23,737 bases of DNA, from positions 1-23,737 of the forward strand of contig JAICUV010000019.1 of NCBI GenBank assembly GCA_025935655.1, given 5' to 3'. This DNA comes from Chloroflexota bacterium. Its GTDB lineage: Bacteria > Chloroflexota > Limnocylindria > Limnocylindrales > CSP1-4. Of this stretch, positions 7,424-14,345 are shown piece after piece. The notes beneath the pieces are model-generated. The model did not search any database. It was given only the letters and a program-made list of their open reading frames with translations, and was not told where the DNA came from. Made by a program: the position numbers and the translations under genes. How positions within the stretch are numbered: position 1 is the first letter of the stretch; the number at the start of each line of letters is the position of its first letter.

Positions 7424-7996
7424 ATGGCCGGCGAGCCCAGACACACCGTCATCGCGTTCCCGGGCGGGCTGCGCGCCAGCCTCCGCTGGGCCGGCTCCGG
7501 GCGCGGCGCCGAGGTGTTCGCACTTTCCGAGACCGGGGGCCCCCTCGTGGACCACGGCGAGCTCGTGGGCGCGAACCCCGATGAGCGCTGTCGCGCGGAG
7601 ATCAGGGTCGAGACGCCGGCGGGGCCCTGGACGGTCCGGCTCGCGTCGACGATCAGCGACGACCCGGCCGGCCTGCTGTGGGACACCGAGGGCCTGCTCG
7701 TCATCAAGTACGGGTTCCACGTGTACGCGTTCGAGGCGCGCACGGGCGTCCTCCGCTGGAGCCACCGGAGCGCCTCGCCGATCCTCGTCGTCATCGGCTC
7801 CTCGCGGCTGCCCCACGTCCTCGTCCAGGCGGAGGTGGAGACCTTCGCGCTCGAGGGCGACGGCGAGGTCGCGTGGCGGGTGGCGCACTCGGATGTCGTG
7901 ACCGAGGCCGAGCTCGTCGGCGGGCGGCTGGTCCTGACGAGCTTCGACGGGCAGGTGCGGGCGATCGATCCGCTCACGGGTCGCGACGCCGGCTGA
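7424..7996 (+). CDS. Small beta-propeller-like (PQQ-repeat-like) protein of unknown function
   Basis: 190 residues from ATG 7424; a longer open frame upstream overlaps ybaK and is a shadow. The second half contains repeated strand patterns such as V-Y-A-F-E-A-R-T-G-V-L-R-W and V-R-A-I-D-P-L-T-G, with L-V-I-K-Y-G and L-V-L-T-S-F-D-G between them. These are PQQ/quinoprotein-type blades (about 2-3), too few for a closed propeller. No signal peptide or membrane helix, so probably cytoplasmic. It follows ybaK by 17 bases and is likely co-transcribed; no strong ribosome binding site is visible. Function is unknown, and the fold call rests on the repeat pattern only. Confidence 0.7.
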   Translation: MAGEPRHTVIAFPGGLRASLRWAGSGRGAEVFALSETGGPLVDHGELVGANPDERCRAEIRVETPAGPWTVRLASTISDDPAGLLWDTEGLLVIKYGFHVYAFEARTGVLRWSHRSASPILVVIGSSRLPHVLVQAEVETFALEGDGEVAWRVAHSDVVTEAELVGGRLVLTSFDGQVRAIDPLTGRDAG

Positions 7997-8020
7997 GCGT
8001 TCGGGAGGTCGACCCCGGGC

Positions 8021-8081
8021 GGTGGATAACCGGTGGATAAGTCCACCGTTCATGCACGGTCGGAGCGAAATAGGTGGATAA
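8021..8081. repeat. Three 9-bp GGTGGATAA repeats (DnaA-box-like) with embedded dyads
   Basis: Identical GGTGGATAA copies lie at 8021-8029, 8032-8040 and 8073-8081. Their complement, TTATCCACC, differs from the classical DnaA box TTATCCACA at one base. The second copy forms the left part of a dyad, CGGTGGA (8031-8037) and TCCACCG (8042-8048), and ACCGT/ACGGT pair at 8045-8049 and 8056-8060. The last repeat ends five bases before a -35, so the cluster is placed to control that promoter. The binding protein is unknown. Confidence 0.55.
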
Positions 8082-8086
8082 GCCCA

Positions 8087-8116
8087 TTGACCCCCGGACC
8101 CGGCCACACCTAGCGT
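8087..8116 (+). promoter_or_regulatory. Promoter upstream of the candidate structured RNA
   Basis: A TTGACC -35 (8087-8092) and TAGCGT -10 (8111-8116) are separated by 18 bases. The predicted start, about 8122-8124, coincides with the 5' foot of the three-way-junction structure at 8125. Confidence 0.5.
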
Positions 8117-8124
8117 GGATGGCA

Positions 8125-8197
8125 GCCCGAAGGGGCCGAGCGATGCTAACGGCCGCGATGACATCAAGGTCCATGCGTCGAGTAGGTTCCTTCGGGC
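8125..8197 (+). ncRNA. Candidate structured RNA with three-way junction
   Basis: Manual folding gives a closed three-helix design. P1 is 9 perfect bp, 8125-8133 (GCCCGAAGG) with 8189-8197 (CCTTCGGGC). P2 follows at once, 8134-8138 (GGCCG) with 8150-8154 (CGGCC). P3 is 8156-8164 with 8173-8180, 8 bp with one bulged A at 8161, one G-U pair and an 8-base loop. A single-stranded junction, AGTAGGTT (8181-8188), closes back to P1. A promoter ends just 5' of it. It is either a small RNA or the 5' part of a leader for the gene at 8259, which also has its own -10. I could not match it to a known riboswitch or ribozyme. Open frames across it are Arg/Ala-rich and unconvincing. Confidence 0.45.
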
Positions 8198-8246
8198 GGC
8201 TCGATTCCCCGGACCCGCGCGCGGCGGCCGCTTGCCCCGTCGCGGC

Positions 8247-8252
8247 TATCAT
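8247..8252 (+). promoter_or_regulatory. -10 box of leaderless promoter for the GIDE-like gene
   Basis: TATCAT is followed by six bases and the GTG start at 8259, the spacing seen at other genes in the window. There is no ribosome binding site before the start. Confidence 0.55.
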
Positions 8253-8258
8253 CGCCGG

Positions 8259-8972
8259 GTGATCCCCCTGCTCCTCGTCCTCGTCGGCGCCGCCGCGCTC
8301 GTCGCCGGCTGGTGGCTGCTGCGCAGCCTCGGGCCCAGGGCACGGATCGGACGGATCCTCGCCGCGACGCACGTCGTGGAGGTGGGGCGCGCGATCGCGC
8401 TCGCGGAGGCCGGCGAGCCGCGCTACGTCGGGGTCGGCGGCCGGATCGACGCCGAGGACCCGTGGGAGGACGAGAGCGGGCGGCCCCTCGTGTTCCGGCG
8501 CAGCTCGCTGGAGCGACGCGAGGGCTCCGCGTGGGTCTCGTTCGAGGAGGACCGGCGGGCCGTCCCCTTTCAGGTGTCCGGGGCCCTCGAGCACATCGCC
8601 GTCGACCCGGACGCCGTGGGCGAGGGCCTCGTCGTCGTGACCCGCGAATCCGAGGGCACGGCCGCGGATGTCCCGGACCGCGTCCCTGCGGGGACCCCGC
8701 CGACCACCCCCGTGCGGCTCCGGGTCGAGTTCCTGAGCGCGGTGGACCACGCCCTGGTGCTCGGCGTCCCGACGTCGACGCCCACGGGCCCGGTCATGAC
8801 GGCCGGTCTCGGGCGGCCGCTCATCGTCACCACGCTCGAGCCGGGGGAGGCGATGCGCCTCCTCGCCGAGGGCCGCCAGGACATAACCCGTGCCATCACC
8901 GCGCTGCTGCTGGGCGGCGGGCTCGTCGTCATGATCGGGCTCGGCTGGGCCGTCGCCGATGCGTTCCTCTAG
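8259..8972 (+). CDS. Membrane protein with GIDE (MUL1-like) domain, no RING finger
   Basis: 237 residues from a GTG placed six bases after TATCAT; an upstream in-frame extension overlaps the structured RNA and is rejected. Layout: N-terminal membrane helix (about 2-20), a soluble domain, and a C-terminal membrane helix (about 214-234). The soluble part follows the GIDE domain order: a Y-V-G-V-G-G-R-I-D strand, a G-R-P-L-V-F-R-R-S-S-L-E-R-R segment, then I-A-V-D-P-D-A, V-V-V-T-R-E-S and V-L-V-L-G-like strands before the last helix. Eukaryotic GIDE proteins (MUL1) carry a RING ubiquitin-ligase domain after the last helix; here the protein ends, as in bacterial homologues of unknown role. The small downstream gene overlaps it by 14 bases. 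Confidence 0.62.
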   Translation: MIPLLLVLVGAAALVAGWWLLRSLGPRARIGRILAATHVVEVGRAIALAEAGEPRYVGVGGRIDAEDPWEDESGRPLVFRRSSLERREGSAWVSFEEDRRAVPFQVSGALEHIAVDPDAVGEGLVVVTRESEGTAADVPDRVPAGTPPTTPVRLRVEFLSAVDHALVLGVPTSTPTGPVMTAGLGRPLIVTTLEPGEAMRLLAEGRQDITRAITALLLGGGLVVMIGLGWAVADAFL

Positions 8973-9228
8973 GCGCCGGCGGCTGGCGGCCTGCGTCGGG
9001 GCCGCGGCGAGCCTCGCGGTCGCGTTGCCCGCCCTCGTCCTGGCGGCGTCGCCGAGCCCCACGGCTGCGGCCGCCGGTGATCCCCGGAGCTCGGGGCAGG
9101 GTCCGGGGCTCGTTGGTGACCCGCTGTGGGCGATCGCGATCGTCGCGGCGATCGCGCTCCTGAGCCTCGCCGCGACGGTCGTCTATGTCCGCGCCACGCG
9201 CGGACGCGGGGACGCGCCGGGGCGCTAG
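8959..9228 (+). CDS. Small secreted or membrane protein of unknown function
   Basis: 89 residues. An Arg-rich N-terminus (R-S-S-R-R-R-R) and a hydrophobic Ala/Leu stretch at about 9-30 form a likely signal peptide or anchor. A short Pro/Gly linker follows, then a second helix at about 56-77 with a basic tail (R-A-T-R-G-R-G). The start overlaps the end of the GIDE-like gene by 14 bases, so the two are probably translationally coupled and may form one membrane complex. It is convergent with the DoxX gene; the two TAG stops share the CTAG at 9225-9228. No family recognised. Confidence 0.6.
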   Translation: MRSSRRRRLAACVGAAASLAVALPALVLAASPSPTAAAAGDPRSSGQGPGLVGDPLWAIAIVAAIALLSLAATVVYVRATRGRGDAPGR

Positions 9229-9797
9229 CTCGCCTTCGGTGGGGCGGCGTCCCCGTCGGTGCCCGCGTAGAAGGTGCGATGCACCCACGGGATGAACAGC
9301 CGGTCCAGGCCGATCCAGCCCGCGTTGCGCCACGCCAGCATGACCAGCGCGCCCAGCACGATCAGCACGGGATTCGAGCTGAGGACGCCGGACAGGACGT
9401 AGTTCGCGTTCATGAACACGCCGAAGAACGCGGCGATGCCGGTGAGCAGCCCGAGCAGGAGCCCCAGGCCCACCGCCAGCTCGCCGATCGCCACGAGCGT
9501 CGCGAACAGGCCCGCGTTGGGCACGACGACGGACTGCAGGAACGAGGCGTACCAGGAGGGCGTGCCGGGATCGGCGATGGCCTTGCCCACGAGCCCGGAG
9601 ATCGCGCTGCCGTCTCCGAACAGCCACTCCCCGCTGGTCACCTTCTCGATCCCGGCGGGCAGCCAGACCGAGGCCATGTACAGGCGCACGATGAGCCACA
9701 GCCACGCAGCCGCCTGGCTCGTGAACAGGAACCGCGCCCAGCGGGGCTCCTGGAACTGGTCGGGGGTCATCTGAGGCCTGACGACGAGCTGTTGCAT
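9225..9797 (-). CDS. DoxX-family membrane protein
   Basis: 190 residues with about four membrane helices: about 29-50, 93-113, 115-131 and 137-154. The charged G-I-E-K after helix 1 and the G-E-L-A-V-G-L-G-L-L-L-G-L segment are typical of DoxX/DoxD (thiosulfate:quinone oxidoreductase small-subunit-like) proteins. Most bacterial members have no proven reaction; quinone-linked thiol or sulfur redox roles are reported for some. The ATG at 9797 is chosen; an in-frame GTG nine bases earlier is possible. The very long open frame continuing upstream is antisense to the GGDEF gene. TAGGAT on the minus strand (9838-9833) may be the -10, giving a leader of about 30 nt. Confidence 0.82.
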   Translation of the reverse strand: MQQLVVRPQMTPDQFQEPRWARFLFTSQAAAWLWLIVRLYMASVWLPAGIEKVTSGEWLFGDGSAISGLVGKAIADPGTPSWYASFLQSVVVPNAGLFATLVAIGELAVGLGLLLGLLTGIAAFFGVFMNANYVLSGVLSSNPVLIVLGALVMLAWRNAGWIGLDRLFIPWVHRTFYAGTDGDAAPPKAS

Positions 9798-9977
9798 CGG
9801 GTGCACCCACGCAGCGAGGGGACGACGTGGCGATCCTACCCGGCCGCGCCAAGCCCATCCCGCCCGACTCGCCACGGGTGCCTCGCGGCACCGCCCGCGT
9901 GCCCGCAACGGGGCCCATGAGAACATGGTCCTATTGGCAACTCCTGTGAAGTCCGCGAGCATCGGCGACGATCCGCA
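9798..9977. promoter_or_regulatory. Divergent promoter region between doxX-like and HTH-GAF-GGDEF genes
   Basis: 180 bases without a gene. On the minus strand TAGGAT (9838-9833) is a plausible -10 for the DoxX gene. A short dyad, CCATG/CATGG (9915-9919 and 9924-9928), lies about 50 bases before the GGDEF gene. No convincing promoter for that gene is visible; TTGGCA at 9934-9939 could be a -35, but a matching -10 is weak. Confidence 0.35.
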
Positions 9978-12869
9978 ATGCCTACCAAATCCTCCATGCC
10001 TCCACCGGTCACCAGGACCCCCCGTCCGGGCGATGCGACCCTTTCGGTCACGAAGGCGGCGCGCGTGCTCGGCGTGCATCCGAACACGGTCCGCGCATGG
10101 AGCGAGGCCGGTCGCCTGCGCTACTACCGGATCAACGAGCGCGGCGACCGGCGCTACCGCCTGACCGACCTCCAGCGGTTCCTCGCGGCCGCCGAGTCGG
10201 GTACCCCGGCCGCCGCCCCGGAGTCGCTGCCGGCGATCCGGGCCGGGCGGCGCGAGACGCCCCAGCCGCCCGTCCCCACCCTCACCGAGTCCGCGGCCGG
10301 GCTCGACCTCCTCGCGGACCTTGCCGAGGTCGCGTCCTTCCCGTCCGGGCTCGACCCGGCGCTCGACGAGGCCTGCCGGCGCATCCGCCTCGCGACCGGG
10401 GCCGCGCTCGTGGGGATCTGGGAGCGGCGGCCGGCCGGCCTCGTCCCGCGCGCGACGGACGTCGAGGGTCCCGGGATCACGGCCGCGCGCGTCGCGGCGC
10501 CGGCCCGCAGCCTGTTCGCGCTCGCGCTCGAGTCGCCGGAGCCGATCCACGCGCGACCCGGTGTGCCCGGCCCCGCCCCGGTGCTCGGCATGGGGACCGA
10601 CGAGCTCGTGGTCCGGATCCCCGGGGGCGAGGAGCCGTGGGGCATCCTCGTGCTCGCCGGCGCGATGCAGCTCGGCCCCGACGACGGGGCTCGGCTCGCG
10701 GGCGCGATCGCCCGGACGCTCGGCGTGCTGGTCCGCGGCGCGAGTGCCACCGAACAGGCGACCAGCCGCCTCCGGCGCAGCGAGGCGCTCCGTCGCGTCG
10801 CCACCGATCTCGCCTCCCGGCTCGACGTGGGGGACGTCGTCCGGGACCTGTCCGACCACGCACGGGTGCTGTTCGGCGCTGACCGGGTGGCCGTCGTGCT
10901 GCGCGATCCCGATGGCCGGATCAGCACGCCGGGCGGGACGGGGTTCTCGGACGCGTTCCTGGCCGTCGCCCGCGAGCTCGAGGAGCAGCGGACGGGCAGC
11001 CGCGACATCCCTGCGCGACGCCCCCTGCTCCTCCTGGGGCCCGACGCACAGCGGTCCACGAGCCCGATCCGCGCGGCCGCGATCCAGGAGGGCGTGGACA
11101 CGCTGCTCCTGGCGCCGCTCGTCGACGGCCACGAGCTCCACGGCGTGCTCTACCTCGCCCACGACCGCGCACACCGGTGGCGCGAGATCGACCTCGACGG
11201 GGCCGAGGCGCTCGCCGGTGATGCCGCGATCGCGGTCCGCTCCGCGCGGACCTTCGGGCGCATGGCCGCCTGGGCGGCCCAGCTCCAGTCCATCCAGCGT
11301 CTCGGCGCCCGCCTGTCCGGGCTGACCGACGTCGCGCAGATCGGCCACGCCATCGCCACCGAGCTGCGGCAGCTCATCGACTACCAGAACGCCCGCGTGT
11401 ATCGCGTCCGGGACACGAACCTCGTGCCGGTCGCCATGCAGGGCCAGGGCGAGGTGTACAGCGACGAGAAGCTGGACGACCTGATCGTCGCCGTGGGCGA
11501 GGGGATGACGGGCTGGGTGGCGCGCTTCCGCGTGCCGCAGCTGGTCGACGACACCGCGAACGACCCGCGGGCGATCACGATCCCCGGCACGGAGCCCGAC
11601 CTCGACGAGTCGATGCTGCTCGCGCCGATGGTCCACGAGGGCGTCTGCCTGGGCGTGGTCGTGCTGAGCAAGCTCGGATTGCGCCAGTTCACCGAGGACG
11701 ACCTGCGGCTGCTCGTCATCTACGCGTCGTTCGCCGCCCAGGCGATGGCCAACGCGGACGGCACCCAGCGCCTGCGCCGCCAGTCGGACGCGCTCGAGCG
11801 CCAGCTGCGCGCCCAGCAGGAGCTCCTGCGCACGACCGAGTCGATCCTCACCACGCTCGACCAGCGCGAGGTGCTGGAGCAGATCACGGACCGGCTGGGC
11901 GCCCTCATCCAGTGCGACAACCTGGCGATCGAGGTCGTGGAGCGCGCGACCGGGCTCCTCGTGCCGCTCACCGCGCGCGGCGTCCACGCGGAGGAGTACC
12001 TCGCGCCGTGGGAGCCCGGCGAGACGGGCATCGCCACGTGGGTGGTGGAGCACAACGAGCCCGTGCTCATCGAGGACGAGTTCACCGACGGCCGGGTGAA
12101 CCACTTCCGCACCACCGGCGAGGTGGACGGCAGCCTGATCGTCGTGCCGCTGCTGGGCCCGCGGGGTGCCGCGGGCGTGCTCACGCTCGAGCGGCTCGGC
12201 CGAGAGCAGCCGTTCGACGTGCAGGAGTTCGATCTCGTCAAGCTGTTCGCGGCGCAGGTGTCGATCGCGCTGCGCAACGCCGAGATCTTCCAGGCGGCCG
12301 AGATCCGCGCCCGGACCGACGACCTCACCGGGCTGCTCAACCACGGCACGTTCAAGGACTGGCTCTCGCGGAGCGTCGCCGCCCACGACCCGTTCGGGCT
12401 GGTGATGATCGACCTCGACGACTTCAAGATCGTCAACGACACGCTCGGCCACCAGGCCGGCGACCGGCTGCTGCGCGAGATCGCGGCCGCGATCCGCCAG
12501 GCCGCCCGAGAGACGGATGCGGTGTTCCGCTATGGCGGCGACGAGTTCGTCGTGATCCTCCCGCGCACGGACGCCGCCGGGCTGGCGGCGGCCGCGGACC
12601 GCGTCCTCCAGGCCGTCGCCGCGGTCGGTGGCCCGGGCTCCGCGTGGGGCGCGGAGAGCGTCCGCGTCAGCGCCTCGGTCGGCACGGCCTCCTTCCCCGA
12701 AGACGGTGCCGCGCCCGAGGACGTGCTGCTCGCCGCGGACCGGGCCTGCTTCGTGGCCAAGCGCCGCGGCCGGGGCCGGGTCGCCACGGCGGACGAGGGC
12801 CGCGCGCTCGCGAGCGAGTTCGAGCTGTCTGAGCCGACCCCGGTCGATCCGCCGAGCGTCCCCGCCTGA
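9978..12869 (+). CDS. HTH (MerR/excisionase-like) - multi-GAF - GGDEF diguanylate cyclase
   Basis: 963 residues. Residues about 21-70 form a MerR/excisionase-type winged helix (L-S-V-T-K-A-A-R-V-L-G-V-H-P-N-T-V-R-A-W, then a recognition wing with R-R-Y-R-L-T-D-L). Three or four GAF-like modules follow at about 95-240 (degenerate), 260-425, 437-590 and 628-770; the third has the typical E-G-M-T-G-W-V-A and the fourth P-G-E-T-G-I-A-T-W-V. The C-terminal GGDEF domain (about 775-935) has an intact G-G-D-E-F at 853-857 and an R-E-T-D inhibitory site at 844-847, exactly five residues before it. It should therefore make cyclic di-GMP from two GTP and be product-inhibited. No EAL domain and no membrane helix: a soluble, probably DNA-bound sensor. 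The ATG at 9978 lacks a clear ribosome binding site; the next ATG is 18 bases on. GAF ligands are unknown. Confidence 0.9.
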   Translation: MPTKSSMPPPVTRTPRPGDATLSVTKAARVLGVHPNTVRAWSEAGRLRYYRINERGDRRYRLTDLQRFLAAAESGTPAAAPESLPAIRAGRRETPQPPVPTLTESAAGLDLLADLAEVASFPSGLDPALDEACRRIRLATGAALVGIWERRPAGLVPRATDVEGPGITAARVAAPARSLFALALESPEPIHARPGVPGPAPVLGMGTDELVVRIPGGEEPWGILVLAGAMQLGPDDGARLAGAIARTLGVLVRGASATEQATSRLRRSEALRRVATDLASRLDVGDVVRDLSDHARVLFGADRVAVVLRDPDGRISTPGGTGFSDAFLAVARELEEQRTGSRDIPARRPLLLLGPDAQRSTSPIRAAAIQEGVDTLLLAPLVDGHELHGVLYLAHDRAHRWREIDLDGAEALAGDAAIAVRSARTFGRMAAWAAQLQSIQRLGARLSGLTDVAQIGHAIATELRQLIDYQNARVYRVRDTNLVPVAMQGQGEVYSDEKLDDLIVAVGEGMTGWVARFRVPQLVDDTANDPRAITIPGTEPDLDESMLLAPMVHEGVCLGVVVLSKLGLRQFTEDDLRLLVIYASFAAQAMANADGTQRLRRQSDALERQLRAQQELLRTTESILTTLDQREVLEQITDRLGALIQCDNLAIEVVERATGLLVPLTARGVHAEEYLAPWEPGETGIATWVVEHNEPVLIEDEFTDGRVNHFRTTGEVDGSLIVVPLLGPRGAAGVLTLERLGREQPFDVQEFDLVKLFAAQVSIALRNAEIFQAAEIRARTDDLTGLLNHGTFKDWLSRSVAAHDPFGLVMIDLDDFKIVNDTLGHQAGDRLLREIAAAIRQAARETDAVFRYGGDEFVVILPRTDAAGLAAAADRVLQAVAAVGGPGSAWGAESVRVSASVGTASFPEDGAAPEDVLLAADRACFVAKRRGRGRVATADEGRALASEFELSEPTPVDPPSVPA

Positions 12870-12893
12870 CCCGGCGCCGGCGATGTCGCCGGG
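12870..12893 (+). terminator. Hairpin after the GGDEF gene, possible terminator
   Basis: Starting directly after the TGA, CCCGGCG (12870-12876) can pair with CGCCGGG (12887-12893). An alternative fold, CCGGCG/CGCCGG around an ATGT loop (12877-12882 with 12887-12892), is equally stable by eye. There is no U-tract. Confidence 0.4.
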
Positions 12894-12950
12894 CCCGTCA
12901 CCATGAATCCGGGATGGGCGTCACAATCGGCCCCACGCGGAGGTTGGCCC

Positions 12951-13445
12951 GTGCGCCCGTCACATCGTCGCCATCGTCGAGCACTCGCCGTCACGCTGTT
13001 CCTCGGGCTCGCCCTGGTCACGGCGGGCTGCCTTCCCGCGAGCGTCCGGCCGACCGCACCGCCGCCGCCGACGCCCACCCCCTCGCCGACTCCGCTCCCC
13101 ACCCCGTCGCCGACCCCGGCCCCGCCCACGCCGACCCCGGCCCCCACGTTCGAGCTGTACAAGGTCAGGCCCGGTGACACGCTGACCACCATCGCCAGGC
13201 GGTACAAGACCGACGGACGGTCGATCGCCTACTGGAACCGCGACCGGTACAAGTCGCTGAACCCGGAGTCGTTGCGCTACGCCCCGGACAAGATCAAGGT
13301 CGGCTGGACGCTCAAGATCCTTCGCGGCCAGACCTACGTCCCGCCCGAGGACGACAGCGAGAGCGGCGAGCTGTACACGCCCCCGCCCGACGACCTGGAC
13401 CCCGAGGAGCCCGACGCCAGCGCGACGCCGTCCGCCAGCCCGTAG
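12951..13445 (+). CDS. LysM-domain lipoprotein
   Basis: 164 residues. A basic N-terminus and hydrophobic core end in a lipobox, V-T-A-G-C, with C27 the predicted lipidated residue. A Pro/Thr-rich spacer of about 30 residues follows (P-T-P repeats, typical of wall-spanning linkers). A LysM peptidoglycan-binding domain at about 67-125 has Y-K-V-R-P-G-D-T-L-T-T-I-A-R-R-Y and ends in G-W-T-L-K-I-L. The acidic Pro/Ser tail is disordered. The GTG at 12951 is preferred because GGAGG (12939-12943) sits seven bases upstream and the signal peptide then starts correctly; an ATG at 12903 would add 16 residues before it. No catalytic domain, so probably a wall-binding or anchoring protein. Confidence 0.85.
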   Translation: MRPSHRRHRRALAVTLFLGLALVTAGCLPASVRPTAPPPPTPTPSPTPLPTPSPTPAPPTPTPAPTFELYKVRPGDTLTTIARRYKTDGRSIAYWNRDRYKSLNPESLRYAPDKIKVGWTLKILRGQTYVPPEDDSESGELYTPPPDDLDPEEPDASATPSASP

Positions 13446-13494
13446 CCATAGGGGTGATGGGCCCGGCTTCGCGCTGGGTTGCTCGCCGCCGGGA

Positions 13495-13523
13495 TGAGGC
13501 CGCCGCCCGGGTGAGGCCGCCGC
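13495..13523. repeat. Direct repeat TGAGGCCGCCGC x2, period 17
   Basis: Two identical 12-base copies at 13495-13506 and 13512-13523, separated by five bases. The second copy ends 21 bases before the -10 of the puuD-type gene, over its -35 zone, so it may be a regulator site. GC-rich slippage is the alternative explanation. Confidence 0.35.
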
Positions 13524-13544
13524 AGCGGGTGGCGTCCCTGCGCG

Positions 13545-13550
13545 TATCCT
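13545..13550 (+). promoter_or_regulatory. -10 box of leaderless promoter for the PuuD-type gene
   Basis: TATCCT is followed by six bases and the ATG at 13557, the same hexamer and spacing as bcp. No ribosome binding site is present. Confidence 0.55.
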
Positions 13551-13556
13551 CGGTGC

Positions 13557-14318
13557 ATGCCACCCGGTCGCGGACCCGCTCCCCGTGTCGTCGTCACGCT
13601 GCTCGAACCGGATCGGCAGCCCGATCCCGCCGTCGCCGCGCGCAAGAACGCCCTGTGTGTCGACAGCGTCGTCCGGCACGGGGCGGCGGCGATCCCGCTG
13701 GACGCCCGGGCCACGGACGGAGACCGGGCGGCGGCGTTCGCGTCCATGGATGGCCTGCTGCTCACCGGCGGCCCTGACCTGGATCCGGTGCGCTACGGGG
13801 CGGCTCCCGCCGGGACGCTCGATGTCGATGCCGCACGCGATGCGCTCGAGGCGAGCGCGTGGGACGCGGCGAACCGGCGCGGCCTCCCGGTCCTGGGCAT
13901 CTGCCGTGGGTTCCAGGCCATGAACGTGTTCGCCGGCGGGACGCTCCTGCAGCACGTCGAGGGGCACGCGGGGCCGTCGTACGGCAGCGGGCCGGCCCTC
14001 ACCCACCCGCTGCGGGTGGTGCCCGGCACGCGCCTCGCGCGGATCCTCTTTCCCGCCAACGTGGGCGGCGGCGTCGTCACGGTGAACTCCTACCACCACC
14101 AGGCCGTGCGGCCGTCGGACCTCGCCCCGGGACTGGTGGCGTGCGGCCTGTCGCCAAGCCCTGCGGGCGACCTCGTGGAGGCGTTCGAGGCGGTCGCCGG
14201 CCCCTTCCGGATGGGCGTCCAGAGCCATCCGGAGCGCACCGAGTCCACGCCGCGCCAGTTCGAGCGGCTGTTCGCGTTCTTCGTGGATGCGTGTCGGGGG
14301 CCGCTGCTGGGACGCTGA
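13557..14318 (+). CDS. puuD: Gamma-glutamyl-gamma-aminobutyrate hydrolase-type class I amidotransferase (peptidase C26)
   Basis: 253 residues. The family hydrolyses gamma-glutamyl amide bonds, for example gamma-Glu-GABA in putrescine breakdown. The catalytic triad is visible: nucleophile C116 in G-I-C-R-G-F-Q, and H224/E226 in S-H-P-E. L-L-T-G-G-P-D-L-D-P near 68-77 and N-S-Y-H-H-Q-A-V near 179-186 are specific to the PuuD-like branch rather than GMP or CTP synthase amidotransferases. It is apparently leaderless. No other putrescine genes are in the window, so the physiological substrate is open; cleavage of other gamma-glutamyl compounds is possible. Confidence 0.88.
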   Translation: MPPGRGPAPRVVVTLLEPDRQPDPAVAARKNALCVDSVVRHGAAAIPLDARATDGDRAAAFASMDGLLLTGGPDLDPVRYGAAPAGTLDVDAARDALEASAWDAANRRGLPVLGICRGFQAMNVFAGGTLLQHVEGHAGPSYGSGPALTHPLRVVPGTRLARILFPANVGGGVVTVNSYHHQAVRPSDLAPGLVACGLSPSPAGDLVEAFEAVAGPFRMGVQSHPERTESTPRQFERLFAFFVDACRGPLLGR

Positions 14319-14345
14319 TCGTCGGGCGCCGGATCGCGCGCCTCG

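Noticed and set aside
8021..8081. Replication origin (oriC)
   Set aside because: Only three near-consensus boxes, no AT-rich unwinding element, and no dnaA, dnaN or other origin-linked genes. A regulatory role is more economical.
8117..8197. Fluoride or TPP riboswitch, hammerhead ribozyme or tRNA
   Set aside because: Short motifs such as GATG and GGCCGAG recall these, but the required pairings (fluoride P2, hammerhead core, cloverleaf arms) are absent.
8074..8262. 62-codon small ORF
   Set aside because: It overlaps the promoter and the structured RNA, has no ribosome binding site and has Arg/Ala-rich shadow composition.
9798..12452. Minus-strand open frame continuous with the DoxX gene, about 1075 codons in total
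   Set aside because: Only the last 190 codons match a family. The rest lies opposite the HTH-GAF-GGDEF gene and has shadow composition.
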